Shown one piece after another: positions 6,189-12,815 of a stretch of 13,548 nt of DNA. Every line of letters begins with the position of its first letter. Position 1 is the stretch's first letter. The notes under the pieces are model-generated. The model was not told the DNA's origin. It ran no database searches and saw nothing but the letters and a program-made list of their open reading frames with translations. Both the position numbers and the translations under genes were made by a program. Source of the stretch: Candidatus Methanoperedens sp. (GTDB lineage: Archaea > Halobacteriota > Methanosarcinia > Methanosarcinales > Methanoperedenaceae); assembly GCA_023249275.1 (NCBI GenBank), contig JAHFCV010000043.1, forward strand, positions 1-13,548, written 5' to 3'.

Positions 6189-7157
6189 ATGGAATCCCTG
6201 TGCATAATAATCCCTAAAAAAGATGGCGAAAAGACAAGACAAAAACTCATCGAACTTGGCGCCATAGATAAGAACCTGAAGATAAAACCTGACGGCGAAA
6301 ATCTTTTAATTCCCATTATCAGGCAGGTTGAAGGCTATGATATCGGGAAAGAGGATTTTGAAATATTAATAAAAGACGAATCCGTAGTCGATGCGCTTGG
6401 ATTTACTCCTGCCTGTGAGATTGTGGGGGACATTGCCATAATTGACCAGTACGAGAGCGATGCGCAGCAGATTGCGGATGTTATGATACGGAATAAAAAA
6501 ATAAAAACAGTCGTACAGGCTGCAAGCGCTGTCACTGGAGAATACAGGATACGCGAGTTTACATTCCTTGCGGGAGAAAAAAAGACAGAAACACTGTACA
6601 GGGAGAATGGGTGCAGATATCTGCTGGATATTTCTAGAGTATATTTCACCCCGCGGCTGGCTACTGAAAGGATGAGAATTGCGGACCAGGTAAAAGACGG
6701 CGACAGGATTGTGGATATGTTCGCAGGCGTGGGACCTTTCAGTGTCCTGATTGCGAAAAAATTTCCCGGCGCGCAGGTGATAGCTATAGATAAGAACCCT
6801 GATGCCATAAAATACCTCCGCGAAAATGTGAGACTTAATAAATTAAAGAATGTTGAGATAAGGGAAGGCGATGCAAGGGAAGAAATCAAAGGGATTTCGA
6901 ATGCAGACCACGTTATTATGAACCTTCCCCACAGCGGCTTGGAGTTTCTTGAGGGAGCTTTCGGCGCAATAAAAAAAGGCGGAGTGATTCATTTCTATGC
7001 TATTGCTCATGAAGATGAGCTATTTGAAGGGCTCTTGAAAGAAATTGAAGAAAGGGCGCGTCATGCTAATGTCCATGTAATCCTTCTCAACAATAGGATT
7101 GTAAGACCTTACGCGCCGTACCAATACAATATCTGCATTGATTTCCAGGTGACCTGA
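6189..7157 (+). CDS. trm5: tRNA (guanine(37)-N1)-methyltransferase Trm5
   Basis: This 322-aa protein makes m1G at position 37, next to the anticodon, which prevents frameshifting on tRNAs read by G-starting codons. The N-terminal part (about 1-75) matches the D1 tRNA-elbow-recognition domain of archaeal Trm5. Residues 118-165 (YRIREFTFLAG to FTPRLATERMR) are the conserved entry to the Rossmann domain. The SAM motif VDMFAGVGPF is at 175-184, the acidic residue binding the ribose is Asp201 in AIDKNP, and the NLP motif is at 245-247. The C-terminal YAPYQYNICIDF ending is typical. No strong Shine-Dalgarno site precedes the ATG, while an AT-rich AAATAAATTATTTTAAA tract ends about 8 nt before it, so translation may be leaderless. 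The tRNA-Pro(CGG) in this window carries G37 and is a natural substrate. Confidence 0.95.
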   Translation: MESLCIIIPKKDGEKTRQKLIELGAIDKNLKIKPDGENLLIPIIRQVEGYDIGKEDFEILIKDESVVDALGFTPACEIVGDIAIIDQYESDAQQIADVMIRNKKIKTVVQAASAVTGEYRIREFTFLAGEKKTETLYRENGCRYLLDISRVYFTPRLATERMRIADQVKDGDRIVDMFAGVGPFSVLIAKKFPGAQVIAIDKNPDAIKYLRENVRLNKLKNVEIREGDAREEIKGISNADHVIMNLPHSGLEFLEGAFGAIKKGGVIHFYAIAHEDELFEGLLKEIEERARHANVHVILLNNRIVRPYAPYQYNICIDFQVT

Positions 7158-7192
7158 TTAGGGTTCTCATGGTGTCGTTGCGCCATCACAAG

Positions 7193-7204
7193 TTATTTAA
7201 TATA
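7193..7204 (+). promoter_or_regulatory. TATA box for the rps15 operon
   Basis: TTATTTAATATA predicts a start site near 7225 and a leader of about 55 nt ahead of ATG 7281. A GGAG Shine-Dalgarno site lies at about 7267-7270. Confidence 0.5.
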
Positions 7205-7280
7205 CAATCTCCATTATGGTTTGCCTTCGCTATTATAGAATAAGAATAAACATAAAATAATGATATTTGGAGAAAATTAA

Positions 7281-7739
7281 ATGGCACGAATGCATACACG
7301 CAGGAAAGGGCAGGCGGGTTCCAAGAAACCGCTTAGAACTGAGCCGCCCAAATGGTCGAATACTAATAAAGAAGAAATTGAGAATACAATACAGCAGCTT
7401 GCAACACAGGGTAAAAGCTCAAGCGAGGTCGGCATGATTTTAAGAGACCGCTATGGAGTCCCTGATGCTACGCTGGTGACTGGTAAGAAGATTGTCGCTG
7501 TCATGAAGGAAAAGAATGTCGCGCCAAAGGTTCCGGAAGACATTTATAACCTGATAGTGGATGTCCTTGAACTTAAGAAACACACAGATAAGAACCCGAA
7601 GGACGTACATAATAAACGCGCTCTCAATAATAAGGTGTCTAAGATTAGGCGTCTTGAAAAATATTATCGCCGTGAAGGCGTGCTTCCGGAAGACTGGAAA
7701 TATTCTGTCGAGAGAGCGGAGATGCTTATCTCAAGATAA
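7281..7739 (+). CDS. rps15: 30S ribosomal protein S15 (archaeal/eukaryal uS15)
   Basis: This 152-aa protein matches archaeal S15. It starts MARMHTRRKGQAGSKKP, has the archaeal N-terminal extension (WSNTNKEEIENTI, about 25-37), and ends with the bacterial-S15-like helical core (LNNKVSKIRRLEKYYRREG, about 115-133) that binds 16S rRNA at a three-way junction. A GGAG site before the ATG and the TATA box upstream make it the first gene of a run with recJ and pcc1. The spacing to the next start is 6 nt. Confidence 0.97.
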   Translation: MARMHTRRKGQAGSKKPLRTEPPKWSNTNKEEIENTIQQLATQGKSSSEVGMILRDRYGVPDATLVTGKKIVAVMKEKNVAPKVPEDIYNLIVDVLELKKHTDKNPKDVHNKRALNNKVSKIRRLEKYYRREGVLPEDWKYSVERAEMLISR

Positions 7740-7745
7740 GTCACG

Positions 7746-9062
7746 ATGAATGATGAAAGGGATAGCCTCGCTGAACTTGAGGCTTTGAGTAAGCAAGTAG
7801 CAAATGCTATAATAAAAAATGATATTGTCCGGCTGATTTCCCATAACGATGCGGATGGGTTATCAGCAGCCGGCATCATGTGTAATGCGCTGTACAGGCG
7901 GGGGATACGTTTCCAGGTTACCATTGTAAGCCAGTTCGACCAATCCACCATTGAATTAATTGAAAAAACATCTAATGGCACAGTCATTTTGTGCGATATG
8001 GGCAGCAGCCAGGTCGAACTTGCTTCGAAGATAAAAAACGCCATAATAATAGACCATCATAAACCCACGGGAAAATTAGAACACGCTCATTTTAACCCGC
8101 ATCTTATCGGGATTGACGGCTCATCTTTTTTATGCGCTTCCTGCGGCGCTTATATGGTGGCGAGGCAGATGGGAGAGAACGGCGACCTTGCAGGGCTTGC
8201 GCTTGCGGGAGCTATTGGCGATAAGCAGGCTCTGGGCGGCGCAAATAAACTCATCCTGGATGAGGCGATTGAAAACAGGACTGTGACCATTAAAAAAGGG
8301 CTTCGAATGGGGGATGACCCGATTGATGAGTTACTGGAGTATGGAGTTGACCCTTATTTGGATATAACCGGAGATAAGGATAAAATCAAAACATTTCTCG
8401 ATACGCTGGGTATAAAAGGACGACTGGGAGAACTTCCTGAAGAACAGTTGATAAAACTCACATCAGCTTTAGTCCTGAAACTTGCAAAGCAAAATCCTGC
8501 GGCGGTGGATTCTTTGATAGGCGAGGTATATACGCTGAACAATGAAGTTGTGCCCAATGTTTTTGATTTTGTGAATCTCCTCAATGCCTGCGGGAAAGCG
8601 GAAAAGGCTGGTCTTGCCATTGCGCTGTGCATGCGTGATGCTTCAGTGGCTGATGAAGCCAGGGCAATTACGCGGGAACACCAGCGCGCTTTAATAAGTA
8701 CAATTAAGAAAGCGCAGGCAGAGGTTAAGACGGCGCGGAATTTCCGGTATGTGCTTCTTGATGATTCAAGCGGCACAGGCATAATTGCAGGGACAATGAC
8801 CCGCTATCTTTATCCGGATAAGCCTTTCATTACGTTGAATGAAGTGGAGGATAAAATCAAGATTTCAGGAAGGGGAACGAGGAAATTAGTGACTGCCGGG
8901 CTTGACCTTGCAGCAGCGATGCGTGAGGCGTCTGCCTCTGTCGGTGGCATTGGAGGCGGGCATGATGTGGCGGCAGGAGCCTCGATACCAAAAGGAACTG
9001 CGATGAAGTTCATTGATACTGTGGATTTGATTATCGAGAAGCAGTTGAAGGGAAAGGCATGA
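7746..9062 (+). CDS. RecJ-like DHH/DHHA1-family exonuclease
   Basis: This 438-aa protein has the phosphoesterase motifs of archaeal RecJ-type nucleases: SHNDADGLSA at 32-41 (Asp35, Asp37), the metal-binding Asp84 in ILCDMGS, and IIDHHKPTG at 101-109 with the name-giving Asp103-His104-His105. The C-terminal DHHA1 domain ends with GIGGGHDVAAGA (GGGH at 403-406), which binds nucleic acid. Archaeal members act on single-stranded DNA or RNA 5' or 3' ends, some bound to the replisome (GINS/GAN) and some in RNA or DNA repair; the sequence does not tell which applies. It lies between rps15 and pcc1, and its stop overlaps the pcc1 start (ATGA). Confidence 0.93.
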   Translation: MNDERDSLAELEALSKQVANAIIKNDIVRLISHNDADGLSAAGIMCNALYRRGIRFQVTIVSQFDQSTIELIEKTSNGTVILCDMGSSQVELASKIKNAIIIDHHKPTGKLEHAHFNPHLIGIDGSSFLCASCGAYMVARQMGENGDLAGLALAGAIGDKQALGGANKLILDEAIENRTVTIKKGLRMGDDPIDELLEYGVDPYLDITGDKDKIKTFLDTLGIKGRLGELPEEQLIKLTSALVLKLAKQNPAAVDSLIGEVYTLNNEVVPNVFDFVNLLNACGKAEKAGLAIALCMRDASVADEARAITREHQRALISTIKKAQAEVKTARNFRYVLLDDSSGTGIIAGTMTRYLYPDKPFITLNEVEDKIKISGRGTRKLVTAGLDLAAAMREASASVGGIGGGHDVAAGASIPKGTAMKFIDTVDLIIEKQLKGKA

Positions 9063-9286
9063 GGATAAAAGGGAGACTGGTTTTCAAGGGCGGGAAAGCA
9101 GGAGAGCTTGTGAATATTATTGCACAATCGCTGGCGCCTGATAATGTTTCAGGGATGGAAACTATCGTTGAAGAAAATTCCTTTACTGTGATGTTTAATG
9201 GGGATAAGGTCGGGACGATACTCGCTTCTGTTGACGATTATCTTATGAATGCAAAGATAGCGGGCGATATGATAAGGCTAAAGTGA
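9059..9286 (+). CDS. pcc1: KEOPS complex subunit Pcc1
   Basis: This 75-aa protein fits Pcc1 in length and pattern: an N-terminal RIKGRLVF strand, a helix starting GELVNIIAQSLAPDN, two strands, then a C-terminal helix with LMNAKIAGDMIRL in place of the usual LRAxxN. Pcc1 dimerises and holds Kae1 subunits in the KEOPS complex, which makes the t6A37 modification on tRNAs reading ANN codons. The start overlaps the recJ-like stop by four bases, so the two are translationally coupled. The gene ends 4 nt from the stop of convergent memo. Kae1, Bud32 and Cgi121 are not in the window. Confidence 0.85.
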   Translation: MRIKGRLVFKGGKAGELVNIIAQSLAPDNVSGMETIVEENSFTVMFNGDKVGTILASVDDYLMNAKIAGDMIRLK

Positions 9287-9290
9287 ACTA

Positions 9291-10085
9291 TTACTCCACA
9301 ACAATCCCCGCATATCCCACAACCGCAGCCAAATCCCCGATAGTGTCTCCGCTCGTGCTGTATTTCAACAATGTCGCTTTCTTTGCTCCCAGAGCCTTTG
9401 TAGCAATAAGCATCGCCGCAATTGCGCCATACCCGCAGACGCTGGCGTTGCGCTCATGTAACCTGCGATAAAAACCCGGAACATCGAATTCCAGTATAGA
9501 ACCTATATAATACGCATCGTTCTCCCGCGCCACCTTATCAGGTTTATAATGAGTGAAATCACTTGATGCTATTATCACGATTTTCTTTTTGACCTTGCGC
9601 GCCGCCTCTGCCAGTTCCATCCCCACATCCAGCGCCGTCTCCTCATCTTGCATTCCCATGCAGATTGGGACAATCCTGAAATCCCTGAACCTGTGCTGGA
9701 GAAAAGGAAGCTGCACTTCTATGGAATGCTCATATTTGTGGGCTGTCTCGTCAAGGTCGATTATTCTTTTTGGCAGCGCCCTGATAAACTCGCTGTCAGA
9801 GCCTACTTCCCCAAGCGGCGTGCTCCATGATTCACCGGAAACAGAAACGGGTGAGCCGTATCCGGTATGATTCGGTCCGAGAAACACAAAAGTATCAGCC
9901 TTTGGCAGCGCTGAATATACGTAAGCTGCTGTGTTTCCCGAATAGATATAGCCTGCATGGGGCACCACAGCCCCGAGAACAGCTTTTTCACCCGGTGGGA
10001 CGCCTTCAAAGCACCTGCTGATTTCACGTTTCAGGTCGTTTTTACTGCGCGGGTAGAACTGCCCCGAAACTGCGGGTGCTCTCAT
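9291..10085 (-). CDS. MEMO-family protein (AmmeMemoRadiSam system protein B)
   Basis: This 264-aa protein matches the MEMO family: it opens with MRAPAVSGQFYP, has VVPHAGYIYSGNTAA at about 37-51, LGPNHTG, EHSIEVQLPFLQ at about 113-124 and SSDFTHY. The His and Glu residues in these motifs match the metal-site residues of the family. The open frame extends 11 codons further upstream, but I chose ATG 10085 because the family begins there and it lies 7 nt after the rps2 stop, whereas the longer form would overlap rps2. The role in archaea is not established. It is last in the rpoK-rps2-memo run. The mevalonate kinase gene often found after it in archaea is absent. Confidence 0.9.
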   Translation of the reverse strand: MRAPAVSGQFYPRSKNDLKREISRCFEGVPPGEKAVLGAVVPHAGYIYSGNTAAYVYSALPKADTFVFLGPNHTGYGSPVSVSGESWSTPLGEVGSDSEFIRALPKRIIDLDETAHKYEHSIEVQLPFLQHRFRDFRIVPICMGMQDEETALDVGMELAEAARKVKKKIVIIASSDFTHYKPDKVARENDAYYIGSILEFDVPGFYRRLHERNASVCGYGAIAAMLIATKALGAKKATLLKYSTSGDTIGDLAAVVGYAGIVVE

Positions 10086-10092
10086 ATTCTTT

Positions 10093-10719
10093 TTATAACT
10101 CAGCTTCGAAATCTGCAACTGTATAAGTTATAGTGTCGCCTCTTTCCTCAAGGGTTTTCTTCGCAAGCAGCCAGTATATTAACGCAAGCGCTTTCCTTCC
10201 CTTGTTATTGGTGGGAATCACCATATCCACATTGGATGTAGAGTTATTGGTATCGCATAGACCTATGACCGGTATCCCCACATTTACAGCTTCATTTACA
10301 GCCTGCATATCCCCGGATGGGTCTGTTACCACAAGAATATCGGGTTCTATGAACAAATGCAATTTCGGATTTGTCATTGTGCCCGGGATAAACCTTCCAG
10401 TTACTGCCCTTGCGCCAATTACCTTAGCAAACATTTCAGACGGGTAATGACCATACTGCCTGGCGGACACAACCATTATCCGTTTGGGGTCGTATTTTGC
10501 AAGCAATTTCGCAGCAAGCCGGATACGCTGGTCAGTTGCCTGTATATCAAGGACATACAAACCGTCTGTCCTTACGCGATATACGAAACGCATCATTTCC
10601 TTTGTCTTTTGCTGCGTACCTATGTGTATTCCCGCAGTTAGATACTCATCCTGGGGAATAATCGATTCATAACCAGTATCCTGTTTTACATCCTGTTTAA
10701 TATCTATGACATTTTCCAT
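10093..10719 (-). CDS. rps2: 30S ribosomal protein S2 (uS2)
   Basis: This 208-aa protein has the archaeal S2 pattern: YLTAGIHIGTQQKTKEM near residues 26-42, YVLDIQATDQRI, GRFIPGTMTNP near 108-118 and PVIGLCDTNN near 152-161. It binds the head of the small ribosomal subunit. The start has an AAGGTG Shine-Dalgarno site about 8 nt before it, and the gene lies 12 nt after rpoK. In many archaea an enolase gene lies between rpoK and rps2; here there is none. The N-terminal 20 residues are variable and acidic, with two KQD repeats. Confidence 0.97.
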   Translation of the reverse strand: MENVIDIKQDVKQDTGYESIIPQDEYLTAGIHIGTQQKTKEMMRFVYRVRTDGLYVLDIQATDQRIRLAAKLLAKYDPKRIMVVSARQYGHYPSEMFAKVIGARAVTGRFIPGTMTNPKLHLFIEPDILVVTDPSGDMQAVNEAVNVGIPVIGLCDTNNSTSNVDMVIPTNNKGRKALALIYWLLAKKTLEERGDTITYTVADFEAEL

Positions 10720-10731
10720 TTAAATCACACC

Positions 10732-10926
10732 TTAAAACAATTGTTTTCCTTTCACTCCTCTTTTCACCGTAATGGGGATTACTCCCTTTTCCAGTTCCAT
10801 CAATGCAATGTCTATTGGTTCTCCTCTCTCAATATCTATCAATACCGGGGCTCCCAGGGAAATCTGAAGTGCCCTTGCACCGATAATCCTGGCGCGTTCA
10901 TATCGTGTTAACTTGGTTTCACTCAC
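10732..10926 (-). CDS. rpoK: RNA polymerase subunit RpoK (Rpb6/omega homologue)
   Basis: The product (64 aa) has the core TRYERARIIGARALQIS of the Rpb6/omega family, followed by GAPVLIDI and a C-terminal VIPITVKRG. It supports assembly of the RNA polymerase clamp. The frame also opens at GTG 10935 (3 codons longer). I prefer GTG 10926 because GAGGTGA at 10938-10932 lies 5 nt before it, which is good Shine-Dalgarno spacing, while the upstream GTG lies inside that site. It starts a separate transcription unit with rps2 and memo. Confidence 0.92.
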   Translation of the reverse strand: MSETKLTRYERARIIGARALQISLGAPVLIDIERGEPIDIALMELEKGVIPITVKRGVKGKQLF

Positions 10927-10968
10927 CTGCGTCACCTCAAAACAAATACTTTAACTTTCAATAAATGC

Positions 10969-10980
10969 AATTTTTATACT
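10969..10980 (-). promoter_or_regulatory. TATA box for rpoK-rps2-memo
   Basis: AGTATAAAAATT on the minus strand lies about 45-50 nt before the rpoK start and predicts transcription from about 10948. This allows the rpoK unit to be expressed apart from the upstream ribosomal operon. Confidence 0.5.
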
Positions 10981-11029
10981 ATGTTTTTTCCCAGAGTCCC
11001 TCTGAGAGTGGTTCATGTTCTATTCCTTT

Positions 11030-11076
11030 TTTGATGAATCCAATGTTATCCGTTCTTTTTTGACGGATTCATCAAA
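11030..11076 (-). other. 12-bp perfect inverted repeat with competing inner hairpin downstream of tRNA-Pro
   Basis: TTTGATGAATCC (11030-11041) and GGATTCATCAAA (11065-11076) are perfect inverted repeats. Inside, ATCCGT (11048-11053) and ACGGAT (11063-11068) can also pair, but they share bases with the outer right arm, so the two folds exclude each other. The element lies 19 nt after the tRNA 3' end. No T-run follows on the minus strand, so it is not a simple T-stretch terminator. It could be a processing, attenuation or transposon-relic signal. Confidence 0.5.
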
Positions 11077-11095
11077 TTGCCGTGTCCTGAGAAAT

Positions 11096-11169
11096 GGGGT
11101 TGTTGAGATTTGAACTCAAGTCACGGCGTCCCGAACGCCATAGGATGGACCAGGCTACCCTACAACCCC
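11096..11169 (-). tRNA. tRNA-Pro, anticodon CGG
   Basis: The 74-nt minus-strand sequence folds as a complete cloverleaf. The acceptor arms are GGGGTTG (5') and CAACCCC (3'). The D arm contains GGGTAGCCTGG, and its stem is short with one weak pair. The anticodon stem TGGCG/CGCCG holds the loop TTCGGGA, giving CGG with G37. The T arm is TTGAG-TTCAAAT-CTCAA. There is no intron and no encoded CCA. The 5' end lies only 3 nt after the rpoN stop codon, so it is almost certainly cut from the ribosomal-protein transcript. G37 after a CGG anticodon is the Trm5 target. Confidence 0.95.
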
Positions 11170-11172
11170 TCC

Positions 11173-11358
11173 TCACTGGTACGGCGCAAGCAGGTCCACC
11201 AACTCAACATGGGTCAGCAGCATTCGCCTGCAGCAGTATCTTTCGATTCCGAGATCGTCGAGTACTTTGCCTGCGTCTTCTGTCTCGCTTCGTTTTTTGT
11301 ATTCATCCCATACGCTGGAGATGGCTTTCCCGCACGTAAAGCATCGTACCGGTATCAT
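11173..11358 (-). CDS. rpoN: RNA polymerase subunit RpoN (Rpb10 homologue)
   Basis: This 61-aa zinc-binding subunit has MIPVRCFTCGK at its start, with Cys6 and Cys9, and the RYCCRRM motif with Cys42, Cys43 and Arg44/Arg45. These four cysteines form the zinc site that is invariant in Rpb10. It anchors the assembly platform of the polymerase. The AGGTGA Shine-Dalgarno site overlaps the rps9 stop (TGA at 11364-11362), so translation is coupled. The tRNA follows directly. Confidence 0.97.
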   Translation of the reverse strand: MIPVRCFTCGKAISSVWDEYKKRSETEDAGKVLDDLGIERYCCRRMLLTHVELVDLLAPYQ

Positions 11359-11361
11359 GTA

Positions 11362-11760
11362 TCACCTGTATGACTTCTGTCTTCTCTTCCTGGCGCCTGT
11401 GCCGCCGAATCTCTTGGGAAGCATATATCGCGTGTCGTTTACGAGCAGGCTTCTGTCGTATTGCGCCAATGCATCCCGCAGGGCTGTATCGTTTGTCCAT
11501 TCCACAAGACCTCTGGCGATAGCCGTGCGAACTGCTCCAGCCTGCCCGAAAATGCCGCCTCCGCGTACATCCACATCGATATCCACGGTCGGAATAACAT
11601 TCCCTGCAAAGTCAAGAGGTTCTGACATTTTCAGCCTTATCAGTTCAGGTTCTACGATTTCAATGGGTTTCTTGTTCACCCTTATGCGTCCTTTTCCTTC
11701 CCGTATTGTTGCACGGGCAATTGCGGTTTTTCTTTTTCCGGATGAATTAACGATTTTCAT
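11362..11760 (-). CDS. rps9: 30S ribosomal protein S9 (uS9)
   Basis: The 132-aa protein matches archaeal S9: KIVNSSGKRKTAIARATI at the start, VDVRGGGIFGQAGAVRTAIAR in the middle (about 62-82), and the basic tail ending QKSYR that reaches toward the P-site tRNA. The length is normal. It starts 9 nt after rpl13 with an AGGTG Shine-Dalgarno site. Confidence 0.97.
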   Translation of the reverse strand: MKIVNSSGKRKTAIARATIREGKGRIRVNKKPIEIVEPELIRLKMSEPLDFAGNVIPTVDIDVDVRGGGIFGQAGAVRTAIARGLVEWTNDTALRDALAQYDRSLLVNDTRYMLPKRFGGTGARKRRQKSYR

Positions 11761-11769
11761 ATATTACAC

Positions 11770-12189
11770 CTAAAATTTTGACCCTAATTTTTTGCTTAAG
11801 TCGCCAAGCGCAGTATATTTAATGGTGCTGAGGCGCATTATACTTGCCTCTTCTACTGTGGCGGCGTTCTCCTTGCTCAGTTCAGGCGGGACTCCGATAT
11901 ACACTCTCAGCCGGTTATATGCATCCCTTCCAGTCATCTTTGTGTGGGGAATCATGCCGCGGATAGTTCTTGACACTATCTGGTCTGGTCTTCTTGGGAA
12001 ACGAGGTCCGAATTCCCGCGACCCCCTGTCAGTGTATCTTCTGTATCTATCAAATGTGGTATCCTTTCTGCCTGAGATGATTGCCTTCTCTGCATTGATG
12101 ATTTTAATTTCTTCGCCATTCAACAATCGCTTGGCAACTGTGCTTGCCATTCTTCCCAGAATAAGATTATTTGCGTCTATTACTGTCAT
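11770..12189 (-). CDS. rpl13: 50S ribosomal protein L13 (uL13)
   Basis: The 139-aa protein starts MTVIDANNLILGRMAS, has the EEIKIINAEKAIISG strand, the archaeal FGPRFPRRPDQIVSRTIRGM loop near residues 61-80, and the RLRVYIGVPP stretch near 93-102. The length is normal for the archaeal form. A GGGTGAT site precedes the ATG. It lies 4 nt after rpl18e and 9 nt before rps9. Confidence 0.97.
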   Translation of the reverse strand: MTVIDANNLILGRMASTVAKRLLNGEEIKIINAEKAIISGRKDTTFDRYRRYTDRGSREFGPRFPRRPDQIVSRTIRGMIPHTKMTGRDAYNRLRVYIGVPPELSKENAATVEEASIMRLSTIKYTALGDLSKKLGSKF

Positions 12190-12193
12190 GATA

Positions 12194-12556
12194 TCACCCT
12201 ATTATCCTTACCCTGGAACCTTCCGGATTATTGCTCATAAGTTCTTCGATGGTGAGACATGTTCCCCCAGCCTCTGTTATCTTGGTCTTTGCGCTTCCGC
12301 TGAAACTCACGGCAGCAACTGTCAGTTTATGATTCAATTCACCTGAGCCAAGGACTTTTCCGGGAACGAGTATTAAATCTTTTTCTTTGGTGTACCTGTT
12401 TATCCTGCTAAGATTTACTTCAGGATAATTCCTTGTGGGGCGCTCAAGCCTTATTGCAATATCGCGCCAGAGAGGCACTTCCTTTTCTCTGGACTGTTTC
12501 TTAAGACCTGATATCAGGTCTAATATTACCGGGTTGGTTTTGTAATTGTTTTTCAT
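12194..12556 (-). CDS. rpl18e: 50S ribosomal protein L18e (eL18)
   Basis: The 120-aa protein matches archaeal L18e: it opens with KTNPVILDLISGLKK, has WRDIAIRLERPTRNYPEVNLSRI in the middle (about 25-47), then VPGKVLGSGELNHKLTVAAVSFS (about 59-81). It is archaeal/eukaryal-specific. Here it is the first gene of the operon, with a strong GGAGG Shine-Dalgarno site and a long structured leader. In related archaea rpoD and rps11 lie just upstream; here that space is non-coding. Confidence 0.97.
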   Translation of the reverse strand: MKNNYKTNPVILDLISGLKKQSREKEVPLWRDIAIRLERPTRNYPEVNLSRINRYTKEKDLILVPGKVLGSGELNHKLTVAAVSFSGSAKTKITEAGGTCLTIEELMSNNPEGSRVRIIG

Positions 12557-12640
12557 TTGTTCCTCCGTAAGACCTTTTCAGGTCCGACTCACGCAAGAAT
12601 GCGTTCGGTTTTAAACCATACGCCGCAAGCAGATGCTTGC
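12557..12640 (-). promoter_or_regulatory. Structured 5' leader of the L18e operon
   Basis: On the minus strand three perfect hairpins follow one another: GCAAGCATCTGCTTGC (12640-12625), ACGCATTCTTGCGT (12604-12591), and GACCT-GAAA-AGGTC (12584-12571), the last closed by a GNRA tetraloop. The Shine-Dalgarno site GGAGG (12565-12561) follows 5 nt later, then ATG 12556. This is a plausible site for autoregulation by a ribosomal protein, which is inference. Confidence 0.5.
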
Positions 12641-12653
12641 TACGGTTTTTATC

Positions 12654-12672
12654 GAATCATATAAAATGATTC
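12654..12672 (-). promoter_or_regulatory. TATA box of the L18e operon inside a 7-bp inverted repeat
   Basis: GAATCAT and ATGATTC (plus strand 12654-12660 and 12666-12672) are perfect inverted repeats around a TATA-like core; the minus strand reads ATTTTATATGAT. The predicted start site is near 12637, at the first leader hairpin. Confidence 0.5.
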
Positions 12673-12735
12673 AGACTCCCCCTTTATTCAGTTCATATTA
12701 CATAAAGGTAACGCAATTGAAGTCATAGAAAATAA

Positions 12736-12795
12736 ACCACAGAGTACACAGAGCGCACAGAGAGTTGGTGCTTTTCTCCGTGTCCTCTGCGCCCT
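12736..12795. repeat. Imperfect palindromic intergenic repeat, CACAGAG type (second copy)
   Basis: The left arm has three CACAGAG-like units (CCACAGAG, CACAGAG, CACAGAG at about 12737-12762). The right arm (about 12776-12793, CTCCGTGTCCTCTGCGCC) is an imperfect reverse complement. It is related to the element at 26-88. Confidence 0.6.
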
Positions 12796-12815
12796 ATTAT
12801 GAAAAAATCAACAAC

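Noticed and set aside
6335..6889. 184-codon minus-strand open frame inside trm5
   Set aside because: It is Ser-rich, typical of a shadow frame, and lies entirely within a well-supported gene.
7158..7192. Hairpin ATGGTG/CGCCAT after trm5 as a terminator
   Set aside because: It has only six pairs including a G-T pair, and no T-run follows; archaeal termination does not need such a hairpin.
10085..10118. Longer MEMO start overlapping rps2
   Set aside because: The extra 11 residues are not part of the family, and the ATG at 10085 begins exactly at the conserved MRAPAVSGQFYP start.
11792..12346. Long plus-strand open frame over rpl13 and rpl18e (184 codons)
   Set aside because: It runs antisense to two clearly recognised ribosomal protein genes and has no family resemblance or start signals.
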